In this document: piece after piece, positions 1 through 12,600 of the stretch
Numbering within the stretch: position 1 is the stretch's first letter
How the letters are laid out: every line of letters starts with the position of its first letter
Assembly: GCA_009692615.1 (NCBI GenBank)
Contig: SHYW01000002.1
Span: forward strand, 1-64,000
Source: Deltaproteobacteria bacterium
Lineage (GTDB): Bacteria > Desulfobacterota > Binatia > UBA9968
DNA: 64,000 nt
Reading direction: 5' to 3'
Notes under the pieces: generated by a model
Told to the model about the DNA's origin: nothing
The model's database searches: none
Seen by the model: only the letters and a program-made list of their open reading frames with translations
Position numbers and translations under genes: made by a program

Positions 1-1
1 G

Positions 2-88
2 TGCGGCCTCAACCACGGTGATCTCGCTGCGATATACTTGTTGAATTACGTCTAGTCGTTTCTCGTCTTTCATTGTCAGGGTTGTCAT
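2..88 (-). mobile_element. N-terminus of an IS transposase, cut by the left edge
   Basis: A reading frame starting with ATG at 88 reads MTTLTMKDEKRLDVIQQVYR and continues to the window edge (29 codons). This resembles the helix-turn-helix N-terminus of ISNCY/IS481-like transposases, which begin with a short lead, then a KDxKRLDVI-type helix and a 'RSEITVVEAA' segment. Only the first helix is visible, so the family is tentative. Upstream of the start lies a pair of short direct repeats typical of an element end. Confidence 0.45.
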
Positions 89-95
89 CCTTCCA

Positions 96-142
96 CCCTG
101 ACATAATTACGTTGCCGTTAACCCCTGACATAATCACTTTGC
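96..142. repeat. Direct repeat pair at the insertion-element end
   Basis: Two near-identical 20-mers, CCCTGACATAATTACGTTGC at 96-115 and CCCTGACATAATCACTTTGC at 123-142, lie in tandem 27 bases apart, just outside the transposase start. They are probably terminal transposase-binding sites. The element's outer boundary is probably near 142-150, but no target duplication can be checked. Confidence 0.5.
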
Positions 143-172
143 TACAACAGTTACAAAAAATTATTTCGCGCG

Positions 173-1048
173 TTAAAGAATCAGCCACAACACCAGCGGA
201 ATCGTCAGTAGCGAGAGAAACGTGCCGATGACGACGATGGAAGCGGCAAGCGCCGGATCCTGGCGGTATTTTTCGGTGAGGACGAAATTGATCACGGCGG
301 CGGGGAGCGCGCCGTAGAGCAGCAAGACTTGGCGGTTGACGCCCTGGGCGCCGATCAAATAGACCGCGACATTGGCGGCGGCAAAGCCGCCGACCATGCG
401 CACTAGCGCGCCGCCCAGCGCATGGCCCCATTGCAGCGATTCGACTTCATGGAGACGATAGCCGAGGCTGATCAGCATGAACGGAATCGTCGCTTGGCCG
501 AGCAAGCCGATGGGCTGGAGCAAGATTTCCGGCAATTTGATTTGCAATAAATTAAACCCTAGCCCGGTGAGGGTCGCGTAGATCAGCGGCAGGCGAAAAA
601 TTTCCGTCCAGTTGCCGCGGCCGTTCAAAATATAAATTCCCAGCGAGTATTGGAGAAAGGTGATGATCACGAACAGCAGCGTCGCCCGCTGCATGCCGGC
701 CGGGCCGAAGGCGAACAGCGCCAGCGGTATGCCCATGTTGCCGGCGTTCATGAACAACGCCGGCAGGGCGAAGCCGCGGGAACTGAATCGAAAGAGCAAA
801 AAATAAATCCGGATCAGCAAGCCGACGCCGGCGAAGATCAGCAAAATGCCGCTCAACAGTACGCCAATGTCGCCGGCGTAGAGCGGTTTGCTCGCCAGCG
901 AACTAAACACCAGCGACGGCGTGCCCAGGTAGACGATCAGCTCGGTAACGGAGGTTAGATTGATTTTTTTCCAATGGGCGAAAACGAAACCGGCGGCGAT
1001 CAACAAAAAGACCTGCAGGACCGGAGAAAGGGGCTTTAAAATTTCCAT
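173..1048 (-). CDS. AEC (auxin efflux carrier) family permease
   Basis: This is a polytopic inner-membrane protein of 291 residues with about ten hydrophobic segments, which is normal length for the AEC family (secondary carriers, often of malate, malonate or other organic acids). The NAGNMGIPLA segment near the middle matches the conserved N-x-G-N/x-x-G-x-P motif of the first half, and 'ALPAAVINFVLTEKY' matches the corresponding C-terminal signature. It lies 16 bases downstream of the CobS-like gene on the same strand, so the two may be co-transcribed. The substrate cannot be read from the sequence. Confidence 0.85.
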   Translation of the reverse strand: MEILKPLSPVLQVFLLIAAGFVFAHWKKINLTSVTELIVYLGTPSLVFSSLASKPLYAGDIGVLLSGILLIFAGVGLLIRIYFLLFRFSSRGFALPALFMNAGNMGIPLALFAFGPAGMQRATLLFVIITFLQYSLGIYILNGRGNWTEIFRLPLIYATLTGLGFNLLQIKLPEILLQPIGLLGQATIPFMLISLGYRLHEVESLQWGHALGGALVRMVGGFAAANVAVYLIGAQGVNRQVLLLYGALPAAVINFVLTEKYRQDPALAASIVVIGTFLSLLTIPLVLWLIL

Positions 1049-1064
1049 GAAAAAAATATGCTGC

Positions 1065-1772
1065 TCAGAGCGTTGCTAACATAACCAAGCTCAGAGTTTC
1101 GCTGAACTCGATGGCGGCGCCAAAGTTGCTGTGGGTCAGAACCGCGTGGCGGCGATGCAATAGACTGCGGGCGAATAAGGCCAAGGCTGACAAGGTCAAG
1201 GCGAGCCACAGTCCTTTGCGTCCGACTAAGTAGACGGTCAGACCGAGGGTCGCCAGTGTCGTCACTACGAGATGCCAGAAGCGGACGTTTTCAGCAATGC
1301 GCCGGGGCGTTTCTGCGCAACGGTCATGGTAGCCATAGATAAAAATCACCAACGCCCAACGCGCCAGCGCCGGCGTCAGCAGCAAGCTCATGGTCAGTGT
1401 GTCATCCAAACTGTTGATCGCGCTGACTTTGAACAGAATGATAAAAATGATCGTTACCAAGCCAGCAATTTTTTCACCGGAGTTATCAGCGCGCGCGGGA
1501 TTATTGACGAATGCTTCGACGGTCTGCTTGATGCCTTCGAGCGGTGCGCCGCCGGTGGCGATTAGTAATATCGCAACTAAAGAGACGCTAAGAATCTGCG
1601 CATCGATGTAGGTACTCAGTCCGTAGTTGAGTAGCGCCAAAATAAAACCGAGAGCGATGCCGACCATGGGGAAATACACCGCGCCGCTACCGATCGATGA
1701 CGGCGTCGGCTGAATCACATTTATGCGGCCCCAAACCGTGAGATATTTGAACGCCGCGATCAGGCTTTGCAT
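1065..1772 (-). CDS. CobS-like membrane protein lacking the catalytic aspartates
   Basis: It is 235 residues long, with six or so membrane segments, and is similar in layout to adenosylcobinamide-GDP ribazoletransferase (CobS, last step of cobalamin assembly). Family landmarks are visible: 'LTVWGRI' near residue 11, 'YFPMVGIALG' near 33, 'FKVSAINSL' and 'LTPALARWALV'. The CobS active-site signature, normally L-D-G-x-x-D-T-x-D, appears at residues 78-86 as L-E-G-I-K-Q-T-V-E: the glycine and threonine are kept, but all three aspartates are replaced by E79, Q83 and E86. No other cobalamin gene is nearby. It may be a repurposed or inactive homologue; family membership is likely, enzymatic activity is doubtful. 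Confidence 0.6.
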   Translation of the reverse strand: MQSLIAAFKYLTVWGRINVIQPTPSSIGSGAVYFPMVGIALGFILALLNYGLSTYIDAQILSVSLVAILLIATGGAPLEGIKQTVEAFVNNPARADNSGEKIAGLVTIIFIILFKVSAINSLDDTLTMSLLLTPALARWALVIFIYGYHDRCAETPRRIAENVRFWHLVVTTLATLGLTVYLVGRKGLWLALTLSALALFARSLLHRRHAVLTHSNFGAAIEFSETLSLVMLATL

Positions 1773-1909
1773 GCCACTCCTTTTCCCTTAGTAGTGGTGA
1801 GCTGTCAACCTTGGCGGAGCGATTTCAGCGAACTTTCACGGGGATTTGCTCCCGCCCCCAAAAATCATTTTTTTTGCATTAACTATCAACGGCTTAGCGG
1901 CACTCTTGA

Positions 1910-4450
<2,541 letters not shown>

Positions 4451-4516
4451 TGCATCGGCAGAATTTTTAAACGCTGCTCCGAGAAACCCATCACGCAGTT
4501 AAGTTAGCGAGCATTC

Positions 4517-6988
4517 ATGGAAGCGACTATCAGACCGCAAAAGGTTCCGGTTTACATCGAAGAAGAGATGCGCGAGTCGTTCATGGCCTACGCCATGAGT
4601 GTCATCATCAGCCGGGCGTTGCCCGATGTGCGCGATGGACTGAAGCCGGTGCATCGGCGCGTGCTATACGCCATGTACGATGCCAGCAACACTTCGGATA
4701 AGCCCTACAAGAAGTCCGCCCGTCTGGTCGGCGACATCATGGGTAAGTATCATCCCCATGGCGACACGGCGATCTACGACACGATCGTGCGCATGGCCCA
4801 GGACTTCAACCTGCGCTACCCGCTGGTCGACGGCCAGGGAAATTTTGGCTCCATCGACGGCGATAATCCCGCCGCCATGCGTTACACGGAAATTCGCATG
4901 ACCCTGTTGGCCGAGGAGATGCTCGCCGACATTGAAAAAGACACCGTCGACTTCGTCGCCAATTACGACGATTCGCTCAGGGAGCCGTCGGTGCTGCCGT
5001 CGCGCATTCCCAATTTGCTGATCAACGGCTCCGCCGGTATCGCCGTCGGCATGGCGACCAACATTCCGCCGCACAATTTAAGCGAAGTGATCGATGCCTT
5101 GGTGGCGCTGGTGGACAATCCCGACATGACGATCAAGCAGTTGATGCGCCATATCCCCGGTCCGGACTTTCCCACCGCCGGTTTCATTCATGGCCGCGAA
5201 CCGATCATCCGCGCCTACCATGAAGGCAAGGGCATCATTCAGATGCGCGGCAAGGCGTTTACCGAAACCGTCAAGCGCACCGGCAAAGAGCAGATCATCA
5301 TCAGCGAAATTCCTTATCAGGTGAACAAGAAGCGGCTGATCGAACAGATCGCCGAGCTGGTCAACGACAAAAAAATCGAAGGCATCGGCGATCTGCGCGA
5401 CGAATCGGACCGCGACGGCATGCGCATCGTCATCGAGCTCAAGCGCGACGCCATCGCCGAGATCGTTTTGAACCAGCTGCACAAACATACCGCGCTGCAA
5501 GAATCCTTCGGCATGAACATGCTCGCCATCGTCGACGGCAAGCCCAAGCTGCTGACGCTCAAAGAAGCGCTCAAGTGTTTTCTCAACCACCGCCGGGAAG
5601 TGGTCACTCGGCGCACCGCCTACGAACTGCGCAAGGCCGAAGAGCGGCTGCATATTTTGGAAGGCTTTCGCATCGCGCTCGACAACCTCGACGCGGTGAT
5701 CGCGTTGATCCGCAATTCCGCCGACGGTAAAGCCGCCAAAGACGGCTTGATGAGCACCTTCGCGCTGAGCGACTTGCAGGCCCAGGCGATTCTCGATTTG
5801 CGATTGCAGCGCTTGACCGGCTTAGAGCGCGACAAGATCATGGAAGAGCACCGCGAGACTGTCGACCTGATCGCCAAGCTCAGGGCGATTCTCGCCGACG
5901 AGAACGAGATCTACCGCATCATCGTCGGCGAGCTCAAAGAGATCAAGAAGCAGTATGGCGACGAGCGGCGCACTCAGATCGTCGATCACTCCGATGATAT
6001 TTCGATCGAAGACATGATCGTCGACGAAGATATGGCGGTGACGATTTCCCACGAAGGCTATATCAAGCGCAATGCCGTGACGCTTTATCGCGCCCAGCGG
6101 CGCGGCGGTAAGGGCAAGATCGGCACCACCACCAAGGAAGAGGACTTCGTCGAATATTTGTTTATCGCCTCGATGCATTCCTACATTCTGTTTTTCACCA
6201 CTGTCGGCAAAGTGTACTGGCTCAAGGTCCACGAGTTGCCCCAGGCGAGCCGGGCGGCGCGGGGTAAGCCGATTATCAATCTGCTCAATCTCGAAGCCGG
6301 CGAAAAGGTTTCGGCGTTTCTCACCGTGCGCGAATTCCAAGAAGGGCGCAACATCGTTTTCGCGACCAAAAAAGGCTTGATCAAGAAAACCGAGTTGATG
6401 GCCTACGCCAATCCGCGCGCCAATGGCATCCGCGCCATCGGCATCGAGGATGGTGACGAAGTGATCGCGGTGCGGCTCACCGATGGCCAGCAGGAAATTA
6501 TTCTCTCGACTGCTGCCGGCCAGTCGATTCGTTTCAAAGAAGAGCAAGTGCGCTCCACCGGGCGTGGCACCTTCGGTGTTGTCGGTATGCGTCTTGACCC
6601 CGACGACCACGTCGTCAGCATGGAAATTTTGACCTTCGGTTTCGATGTCCTGTCGGTGGCCGATGGCGGGTACGGCAAGCGTACCGAGATGACCGAGTAC
6701 CGGCTCCAGTCGCGCGGCGGCAAGGGCATCATCACCATGAAGACGACGGACAAGACCGGTCCGGTGATCGGCGTGCAACAGGTAACCACCGAAGACCAGC
6801 TCATGTTGATCACCAATATCGGTAAGATCATTCGCCTGCGCGTCAAGGACATCCGAGTCATCGGCCGCAACACTCAAGGCGTGCGTTTGATCGAACTCGA
6901 AGAGGGCGAGCGAGTGGTCTCGCTGGCGCGCTTGGCCGAAAAAGAAGAAGAGGAAGACGAAGCCGGTCCGGTTGACACTGAGCAATAG
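4517..6988 (+). CDS. gyrA: DNA gyrase subunit A
   Basis: This is the DNA cleavage and religation subunit, 823 residues. The catalytic tyrosine is Tyr123 in [10 protein letters not shown]. The quinolone-resistance region [10 protein letters not shown] carries Thr84 and Asp88 at the positions of E. coli Ser83 and Asp87. A GyrA box QRRGGKG at 527-533 marks it as gyrase rather than topoisomerase IV, and a second, degenerate blade motif SRGGKG lies further on. The C-terminus is acidic ([10 protein letters not shown]), like other gyrase tails that tune supercoiling. It is downstream of gyrB and probably in the same transcript. Confidence 0.98.
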   Translation: MEATIRPQKVPVYIEEEMRESFMAYAMSVIISRALPDVRDGLKPVHRRVLYAMYDASNTSDKPYKKSARLVGDIMGKYHPHGDTAIYDTIVRMAQDFNLRYPLVDGQGNFGSIDGDNPAAMRYTEIRMTLLAEEMLADIEKDTVDFVANYDDSLREPSVLPSRIPNLLINGSAGIAVGMATNIPPHNLSEVIDALVALVDNPDMTIKQLMRHIPGPDFPTAGFIHGREPIIRAYHEGKGIIQMRGKAFTETVKRTGKEQIIISEIPYQVNKKRLIEQIAELVNDKKIEGIGDLRDESDRDGMRIVIELKRDAIAEIVLNQLHKHTALQESFGMNMLAIVDGKPKLLTLKEALKCFLNHRREVVTRRTAYELRKAEERLHILEGFRIALDNLDAVIALIRNSADGKAAKDGLMSTFALSDLQAQAILDLRLQRLTGLERDKIMEEHRETVDLIAKLRAILADENEIYRIIVGELKEIKKQYGDERRTQIVDHSDDISIEDMIVDEDMAVTISHEGYIKRNAVTLYRAQRRGGKGKIGTTTKEEDFVEYLFIASMHSYILFFTTVGKVYWLKVHELPQASRAARGKPIINLLNLEAGEKVSAFLTVREFQEGRNIVFATKKGLIKKTELMAYANPRANGIRAIGIEDGDEVIAVRLTDGQQEIILSTAAGQSIRFKEEQVRSTGRGTFGVVGMRLDPDDHVVSMEILTFGFDVLSVADGGYGKRTEMTEYRLQSRGGKGIITMKTTDKTGPVIGVQQVTTEDQLMLITNIGKIIRLRVKDIRVIGRNTQGVRLIELEEGERVVSLARLAEKEEEEDEAGPVDTEQ

Positions 6989-7046
6989 CCGGCGTTGGTG
7001 TTGGCAGTTGCGCGCGCCATGATCTGGACGATTTTCTAAAATCAGT

Positions 7047-8054
7047 ATGGCTAGGGAGATTGGAGTCGTCGGCGCCGGCGGGTGGGGCACGGCGCTGGCC
7101 AAAGTGTTGGCGGACAAGGATGACCGGGTCGCGCTTTGGTGCCACGGCTCTGAATGCTTTCGCGATATTGCCGAACGGCGTGAAAATCGTCTCTATCTGC
7201 CTGGCATCGAGCTTCCCGCCAATGTGACGCCGACCCAGTCGTTGGCCGCCGCGGTTACCGCCAAAGAGTTAGTGATTTGCGCCGTGCCGTCCCACGCGGT
7301 GCGTGAAGTTTTTACCGCCGCGGCAGTGCAAATCGCGCCCGAGACGATATTGCTTTGCGGCACCAAGGGATTGGAAGAAGGAACGCTGGGCACCATGGGC
7401 GAGCTGTTCGGCTCGATTTTCGGCCCGGATAACCGCAACCGGCAGGCTTTTCTTTCCGGGCCGACCTTCGCCATCGAGGTGTCGCGCGGCCTGCCGGCGG
7501 CGGTGACTGCTGCCGCTTACTTCGAGTCGGTGGCGAAGACCGTGCAGGAAATCTTAAATACGCCGAGCTTGCGAGTTTATACTTCGACGGACGTGGTCGG
7601 CGTGCAGATCGGCGGGGTGGTAAAAAATATTATCGCCATCGCCGCCGGCATCAGCGATGGTCTGGGGTTGGGGCAAAATGCGCGGGCGGCGTTAATTACC
7701 CGCGGCTTGGCCGAGATGACGCGTTTAGCCACCCGTATGGGTGCGGAGTCGATGACCCTTGCCGGTTTGCCGGGTTTGGGCGACCTGATTCTTACCTGTG
7801 CCGGCGACTTGAGCCGTAATCGTGGTGTCGGCTTGCAGATCGCAGCCGGCAAAAGTTTGGCCGAGATCACCGCCTCCACCCGGAGCGTGGCGGAAGGCGT
7901 GCGCAATACCCGATCGCTGTTCTTATTGGCAGAGAGCTTAGGCGTGGAGATGCCGATCGTCGAACAGATGCACGCGGTGCTTTATGGAGCCAAGGCGCCG
8001 GCAGCGGCGGTGCGCGATCTCATGCAGCGTTCGTTGAAATCTGAGGCGGGCTAA
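7047..8054 (+). CDS. gpsA: NAD(P)-dependent glycerol-3-phosphate dehydrogenase
   Basis: It reduces dihydroxyacetone phosphate to sn-glycerol 3-phosphate for phospholipid synthesis, in the cytosol. It has 335 residues, the usual length. The Rossmann motif GAGGWG is at residues 9-14. The catalytic lysine is K193 in [12 protein letters not shown]. '[13 protein letters not shown]' and 'SRNRGVG' are typical substrate-domain segments. It lies between gyrA (58 bases upstream) and rpmH, an unusual position, since this block normally adjoins dnaA or mnmE. Confidence 0.96.
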   Translation: MAREIGVVGAGGWGTALAKVLADKDDRVALWCHGSECFRDIAERRENRLYLPGIELPANVTPTQSLAAAVTAKELVICAVPSHAVREVFTAAAVQIAPETILLCGTKGLEEGTLGTMGELFGSIFGPDNRNRQAFLSGPTFAIEVSRGLPAAVTAAAYFESVAKTVQEILNTPSLRVYTSTDVVGVQIGGVVKNIIAIAAGISDGLGLGQNARAALITRGLAEMTRLATRMGAESMTLAGLPGLGDLILTCAGDLSRNRGVGLQIAAGKSLAEITASTRSVAEGVRNTRSLFLLAESLGVEMPIVEQMHAVLYGAKAPAAAVRDLMQRSLKSEAG

Positions 8055-8140
8055 TATCGCCGGCAAAATTGACTTCGGCGAGCCGGTATGGTTCAAATAG
8101 CGACTTGGCCGCGCTGGCGGCCCGAGGGAGTATCATTTCT

Positions 8141-8302
8141 ATGAAACGCACTTATCAACCGAGTAACATAAAGAGAAAGCGCTCCCATGGTTTTCTCGCC
8201 CGCATGGAAACCCCCGGCGGCCGCAATGTGATCCGGCGGCGGCGCGCCAAGGGGCGGAAAAAGCTCACGGTCAGCGTGCCGCCCAAACGGATACGCACCT
8301 AA
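8141..8302 (+). CDS. rpmH: 50S ribosomal protein L34
   Basis: It is a 53-residue, strongly basic protein of the large ribosomal subunit. [20 protein letters not shown] is the universal L34 N-terminus, followed by [16 protein letters not shown]. An upstream in-frame extension to 8069 is open but not conserved; the start at 8141 fits the family and follows a purine-rich GGGAG at 8124-8128. It is followed directly by rnpA, the canonical pair. Confidence 0.97.
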   Translation: MKRTYQPSNIKRKRSHGFLARMETPGGRNVIRRRRAKGRKKLTVSVPPKRIRT

Positions 8303-8311
8303 GCCCGGCCC

Positions 8312-8677
8312 ATGTCCTTGAGCGGCAGTGAGCGGTTTCCCAAAACGGCCCGCCTACGAAAACGGCCACAGTTTTTGCAACTGTCACGCACCGGCAGCAA
8401 GTTTCAATCGGTTAATTTTGTCGTGATCAGCAGGGTCAATGACGGTGCCGAAAGCCGCTTGGGGATCACCGTGAGCGGCAAGGTCGGCAATTCCGTCGTG
8501 CGCAATCGGATCAAGCGTCAGGTGCGGGAGTTTTTTCGCCGCCGCCGCGGTTCATTGCCGCTAGCAGCGGACTACCTCGTCATCGCTCGCAACGGCGCCG
8601 CGACTCTGGCCAACCATCTGATCGCCGGCGAACTGGAGCGGGCTTTTTCAAATCAACGAAGCCGGCGTAAAGCGTGA
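8312..8677 (+). CDS. rnpA: Ribonuclease P protein component
   Basis: This is the protein subunit of RNase P, which trims the 5' ends of tRNA precursors. It is 121 residues long, with the family signature RNRIKRQVREFFR (RNR motif) and an N-terminal FPKTARLRKRPQF that matches the usual F-x-K-x-x-R-L segment. Its TGA stop overlaps the GTG start of yidD by four bases (GTGA at 8674-8677), pointing to translational coupling. Confidence 0.95.
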   Translation: MSLSGSERFPKTARLRKRPQFLQLSRTGSKFQSVNFVVISRVNDGAESRLGITVSGKVGNSVVRNRIKRQVREFFRRRRGSLPLAADYLVIARNGAATLANHLIAGELERAFSNQRSRRKA

Positions 8678-8904
8678 AGCGTATCAAGCAAATAACAGGA
8701 AACCTGCTCGGTCTGCTGCTGCGTGGCTATCGCCAAGGAGTATCGCCGTGGCTGCCTGCCGCCTGCCGCTTTTACCCTAGTTGTTCGGCGTATAGCGAAA
8801 CTGCCATTCAAAAATACGGAGTCCTTAAAGGAATTTTTTTCGGCTTGTTGCGTATCGCGCGCTGCCATCCCGGCAGTGACGGCGGTTACGATCCGGTGAA
8901 ATAA
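8674..8904 (+). CDS. yidD: Membrane protein insertion efficiency factor YidD
   Basis: It is a small (76 residues) membrane-associated protein that assists YidC-dependent insertion. The conserved CRFYPSCSAYS and CHPGSDGGYDPV motifs are both present. It starts with GTG overlapping the rnpA stop, and lies nine bases before yidC. The rpmH-rnpA-yidD-yidC-jag order is standard. Confidence 0.96.
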   Translation: MKRIKQITGNLLGLLLRGYRQGVSPWLPAACRFYPSCSAYSETAIQKYGVLKGIFFGLLRIARCHPGSDGGYDPVK

Positions 8905-8913
8905 ATTTGATCC

Positions 8914-10503
8914 ATGGATAAACGCGCGCTCATTGGCATCGCTCTATCGGTAATGGTGTTGGTCGGTTACCAGGAGTTCATTAGTTATTATTATGGCCCG
9001 CCGCCGGTCGCCGAACCGGCGCCGACCGCCGCCAAAAGCGCGGAGCCCACGGCTGCGCCAGCACCGGCCGCGGCCGCAGTCGCCCCAGCGGCGGTTGCGC
9101 CAGCCCAGGTGCCTGCCGGTCAGCCGGCCAAAGAGATCACCGTCGAGACCGACAATTATACTGCGGTGTTCACCAGCCATGGCGCGCGGCTCAAGAGTTT
9201 TAAGTTCAAAAAATATCGCAGCACGTCGGACCTCAAGAGCCCGCCGTTTGAAATCATCACGGCCGGCGTGCCGTTGCCTTTGGGTGTCGGCTTGGCCGCG
9301 GCCGACGACGGGGCGATCAATTATTCGGTTCAAGGCGCCGATCTAAATTTATCCGGCGATGCCAAAGGCACCGTGATATTTTCCGGCCAGAGTGCCAACG
9401 GCACGGTAGTTACCAAAACCCTGAGCTTTTCCGGCGCCAAGTATGCCATCGGTCTCGAGGTCGCAGTCAAAGGGGCTGAAGGCGCGGCCATGGCGCCGGA
9501 AGTGTTGCTGACCGATAGAAGCGATCACAGCGTGGTCAATCATGATGCGCCGTTTGAGGGTTTCATCGCCCTGGTCGATAACAAGATCAAGCGCGAAACC
9601 GCTGCCGATGCGCTCAAGGGGCACGAGTTCAGCGGCGATGTCTCCTGGGCCGGCTTCGGGCACACTTATTTTTTCTTCGCTTTGCTGCCGGAGAATGGCG
9701 CCCAGCATAAATTTTCCGTACGCCAAACCGGCGCGGCGCTGACGGCGTCGGTGGGCGGACCGGCGACCAGCGGCCGCTACACATTATTTATCGGCCCGAA
9801 GGATTTCGACCTGCTCGAATCCATGGGCAAAGGTTTCGAGCGTGCCATCGACTTCGGCTACTTCGGTTTTGTCTCCAAGCCGCTGCTTAATATCCTCCAT
9901 TTCTTCCATCGCTTCACCGCGAGCTACGGCGTCGATATCATCATTCTGACGATCCTGATCAAGCTTCTAATGTGGCCGCTCACCCACAAGAGCATGGCGT
10001 CGATGAAGTCGATGCAAAAGTTGGCGCCGCAAATGGAAAAGCTCAAGGAAAAATTCGCCAACGACAAAGAACAGCTCAACCGTGAAATCATGGAGCTCTA
10101 CAAGCGCAACGGCGTCAACCCGCTGGGCGGCTGCTTGCCCATGGTGTTGCAGCTGCCGGTGTTTTACGGGCTCTACAGCGTGCTCGGCACGCCCATCGAA
10201 CTGCGCCATGCGCCGTTTCTATGGATTCAGGACCTGGCCCGGCCGGATTGGGAATCGTTGCCGTTCATTTTCAATGACTGGCATCTCGGTGTGCCGATTC
10301 TGACGATTCTCATGGGCGCGAGCATGTTTTTGCAGCAGTGGATGACGCCGACGGCGGGGGATCCCAATCAGCGCAAGATGATGATGCTGATGCCCCTGAT
10401 GTTTACTTTCATGTTCGTGTCGTTTCCCGCCGGTCTGACGGTTTACTGGCTGGTCAACAATGTCCTCAGCATCGTCCAACAGTATTGGATCAACCGTAGG
10501 TAA
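8914..10503 (+). CDS. yidC: Membrane protein insertase YidC
   Basis: This is an inner-membrane insertase of 529 residues with Gram-negative (long) architecture: an N-terminal membrane segment, an Ala/Pro-rich linker around residues 30-70, a periplasmic beta domain, and the five-helix insertase core from about residue 330. Core landmarks are 'GYFGFVSKPLLNIL', 'IKLLMWPLTHKSMASM', 'NPLGGCLPMVLQLPVFYGLY' and the last helix 'TFMFVSFPAGLTVYWLVNN'. The hydrophilic-groove basic residue that is arginine in E. coli (R366) is a lysine here, as is common in deltaproteobacterial relatives. Confidence 0.97.
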   Translation: MDKRALIGIALSVMVLVGYQEFISYYYGPPPVAEPAPTAAKSAEPTAAPAPAAAAVAPAAVAPAQVPAGQPAKEITVETDNYTAVFTSHGARLKSFKFKKYRSTSDLKSPPFEIITAGVPLPLGVGLAAADDGAINYSVQGADLNLSGDAKGTVIFSGQSANGTVVTKTLSFSGAKYAIGLEVAVKGAEGAAMAPEVLLTDRSDHSVVNHDAPFEGFIALVDNKIKRETAADALKGHEFSGDVSWAGFGHTYFFFALLPENGAQHKFSVRQTGAALTASVGGPATSGRYTLFIGPKDFDLLESMGKGFERAIDFGYFGFVSKPLLNILHFFHRFTASYGVDIIILTILIKLLMWPLTHKSMASMKSMQKLAPQMEKLKEKFANDKEQLNREIMELYKRNGVNPLGGCLPMVLQLPVFYGLYSVLGTPIELRHAPFLWIQDLARPDWESLPFIFNDWHLGVPILTILMGASMFLQQWMTPTAGDPNQRKMMMLMPLMFTFMFVSFPAGLTVYWLVNNVLSIVQQYWINRR

Positions 10504-10533
10504 AGCTAGGCGATTTTGAGAAAGGTTTAAGTC

Positions 10534-11379
10534 ATGGATTTTGTCGAAAGCGAAGGCGATAGCATCGACGCCGCCATCGAAAACGCGCTCCAGCAGCTCG
10601 GTGTCCAACGCGACAAAGTGACCGTCGATATTATCAGCGAAGGACGCAAAGGGATTTTCGGCTTCGGCGCGCAAAAGGCCAAAGTGCGGGCCGAGCTGAG
10701 AACTAAAAGCGTTGCGCCCAAAGCGCCGGCGGTGCCGGCATTGGAGCGGCGCCGGGAAGAAGAATTACCGCAAGCTGTGTTAGCGGAACCGGCCGCGCCC
10801 GTCGATCAATCGGCGGCGATTGAGAAAACCCGCGCCGTGCTGTGCGAAATTCTCAAGCGCATGGGGATCGCCGCCACGGTGGAACAAAAGAGCGCCGCCA
10901 ATGGCGCCGAGATTATCCTCGAAATCAAAACCGAGGAGAGCGGTCTTTTGATCGGCCGCAAAGGTCAGACGTTGGAAGCTCTGCAGTATCTAGTCGAGCG
11001 CATCGCCGGCGAGCGCCAGAGCGGCGAAGGCGCGCAGATTATCATCGATATCGAAAACTACCGTGAGCGGCGCCGCCGTTCTCTCGAAGACATGGCGTTG
11101 CGGCTGGGAGAAAAAGCTAAGCGGCAGCGTAAGACCGTCACCGTCGATGCCCTGGACGCCGCCGACCGGCGCGTGGTTCATGCGGCGCTGCAAGACGATC
11201 CCTGGTTGACCACCCGCAGCCTCGGCCAAGGTCCGTATCGACGCTTGTTGATCATTCCCGAAGGGGATCGAAAGATCAAAAACCAAGCCGCGCCGGGCGC
11301 TCAAGAGCCCCGTGACGGGCGGCCGCAAAGAGAAGCTCCTAAGGCCGCGGCACCGCAGGAACCGGACGAAGAGAGCTGA
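10534..11379 (+). CDS. jag: Jag/SpoIIIJ-associated RNA-binding protein (KhpB-like)
   Basis: This is a 281-residue cytosolic RNA-binding protein. The Jag-N domain is seen as ESEGDSIDAAIENALQQLGV with 'GRKGIFGFGAQKAKV'. It is followed by a KH domain with LLIGRKGQTLEALQYLVERI (GxxG loop) and an R3H domain with 'YRERRRRSLEDMALRLGEKA'. The C-terminal 50 residues are a charged, disordered tail. It closes the rpmH-yidC cluster. The mnmE and mnmG genes that often follow are absent here. Confidence 0.93.
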   Translation: MDFVESEGDSIDAAIENALQQLGVQRDKVTVDIISEGRKGIFGFGAQKAKVRAELRTKSVAPKAPAVPALERRREEELPQAVLAEPAAPVDQSAAIEKTRAVLCEILKRMGIAATVEQKSAANGAEIILEIKTEESGLLIGRKGQTLEALQYLVERIAGERQSGEGAQIIIDIENYRERRRRSLEDMALRLGEKAKRQRKTVTVDALDAADRRVVHAALQDDPWLTTRSLGQGPYRRLLIIPEGDRKIKNQAAPGAQEPRDGRPQREAPKAAAPQEPDEES

Positions 11380-11456
11380 GCGGCGCGCCGAAATTACTAA
11401 TCGACGTTGACAGCGGCGCGATTGACCCCAGCAGGTCGCTTCTCTATAGTCATGCC

Positions 11457-12554
11457 ATGATTGAACGCCGAAAAACCCGACCGTTACAGATTGGCAAGCT
11501 CACCGTGGGCGGCGACGCGCCGATCACCGTGCAGTCGATGACCAAGACCGACACCCGCGATGTGCGCGCCACGGTGCAGCAGATCTGGTCCTTGGAAGCC
11601 GCCGGCTGCGACATCATTCGCTGCGCCGTGCCGGTACGCGAAGCGGCCGAGCAACTGGGCGAGATTAAAAACCGCATCCGCATTCCGCTGGTCGCCGACA
11701 TCCATTTCAATTACAAATTAGCTTTGATCGCCATCGAGCAAGGGGTCGACGGCTTGCGTCTCAACCCCGGCAACATCGGCGCGCGCAAGTATGTCGAAGA
11801 GGTGGTGAAGGCGGCGTCGGAAAGAAAAATTCCTATCCGCATCGGCGTCAACGCCGGCTCGCTGGAAAAAGATCTGCTGCAAAAGTACAACGGCCCGTCG
11901 GTCCAGGGCATGGTCGAAAGCGGCCTGCGCCACATTCATATCCTTGAAGACGTCGGCTACCGCGAAATTAAAATTTCACTCAAGGCCTCCGATCCGTTGA
12001 TGATGATCGAAGCCTATCGCGCGCTCGCCGATCAGGTCGATTATCCGTTTCATCTCGGCGTCACCGAAGCGGGCACGCCGACGGTGGGCACGATCAAATC
12101 GGCTGTCGGTTTGGGCACCTTGCTCGCCGAAGGCATCGGCGACACGATCCGGGTTTCGCTGGCCGCCGATCCGGTGGAAGAAGTGCGTGTCGGGCGGGAA
12201 ATTCTCAAGGCGCTGGGTCTCAAGAAAGATGGTCTGACCTTCGTCGCTTGTCCGTCCTGCGGCCGGGCCGATGTCGATCTGGTCGGCCTGGCGAAAAAAG
12301 TCGAAGAACGCATGTTGCCCTACAGCAATTTGAATCTCCACGTCGCGGTGATGGGCTGCGAAGTCAACGGTCCGGGCGAAGCGCGCGCCGCCGATCTCGG
12401 CGTCGCCGGCGGCAAAGGCATCGGCCTGATCTTCAAGCGCGGCGAAGTGATTCGCAAAGTTCCCGAAGCTGAAATCGTCGACGCGCTGATGCAAGAAGTG
12501 GAAAAGTTCGCCGCCGAAAAAGCCGCCGAACAAAGCGCCGCCGCGGATGCGTGA
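11457..12554 (+). CDS. ispG: 4-hydroxy-3-methylbut-2-en-1-yl diphosphate synthase
   Basis: This is the penultimate MEP-pathway enzyme, converting MEcPP to HMBPP with a [4Fe-4S] cluster. It has 365 residues and is the bacterial short form, without the plant-type insert. Cluster ligands are C265 and C268 (CPSCGR), C301 (MGCEVNGPGE) and E308. 'VQSMTKTDTRDV', 'LVADIHFNYKLAL' and 'RLNPGNIG' are typical TIM-barrel segments. It stands 77 bases after jag and is followed by a CACGAAG-type palindrome. Confidence 0.97.
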   Translation: MIERRKTRPLQIGKLTVGGDAPITVQSMTKTDTRDVRATVQQIWSLEAAGCDIIRCAVPVREAAEQLGEIKNRIRIPLVADIHFNYKLALIAIEQGVDGLRLNPGNIGARKYVEEVVKAASERKIPIRIGVNAGSLEKDLLQKYNGPSVQGMVESGLRHIHILEDVGYREIKISLKASDPLMMIEAYRALADQVDYPFHLGVTEAGTPTVGTIKSAVGLGTLLAEGIGDTIRVSLAADPVEEVRVGREILKALGLKKDGLTFVACPSCGRADVDLVGLAKKVEERMLPYSNLNLHVAVMGCEVNGPGEARAADLGVAGGKGIGLIFKRGEVIRKVPEAEIVDALMQEVEKFAAEKAAEQSAAADA

Positions 12555-12600
12555 TTTCGTCTCTCTCGGTTTGACTAACCGGCAAATGAGAAAACAGTTT

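Noticed and set aside
5822-7117. A 431-codon open frame antisense to gyrA
   Set aside because: It lies entirely opposite a clearly coding gene, has low-complexity His/Asp-rich translation and no recognisable motif; such shadows are common in GC-rich DNA.
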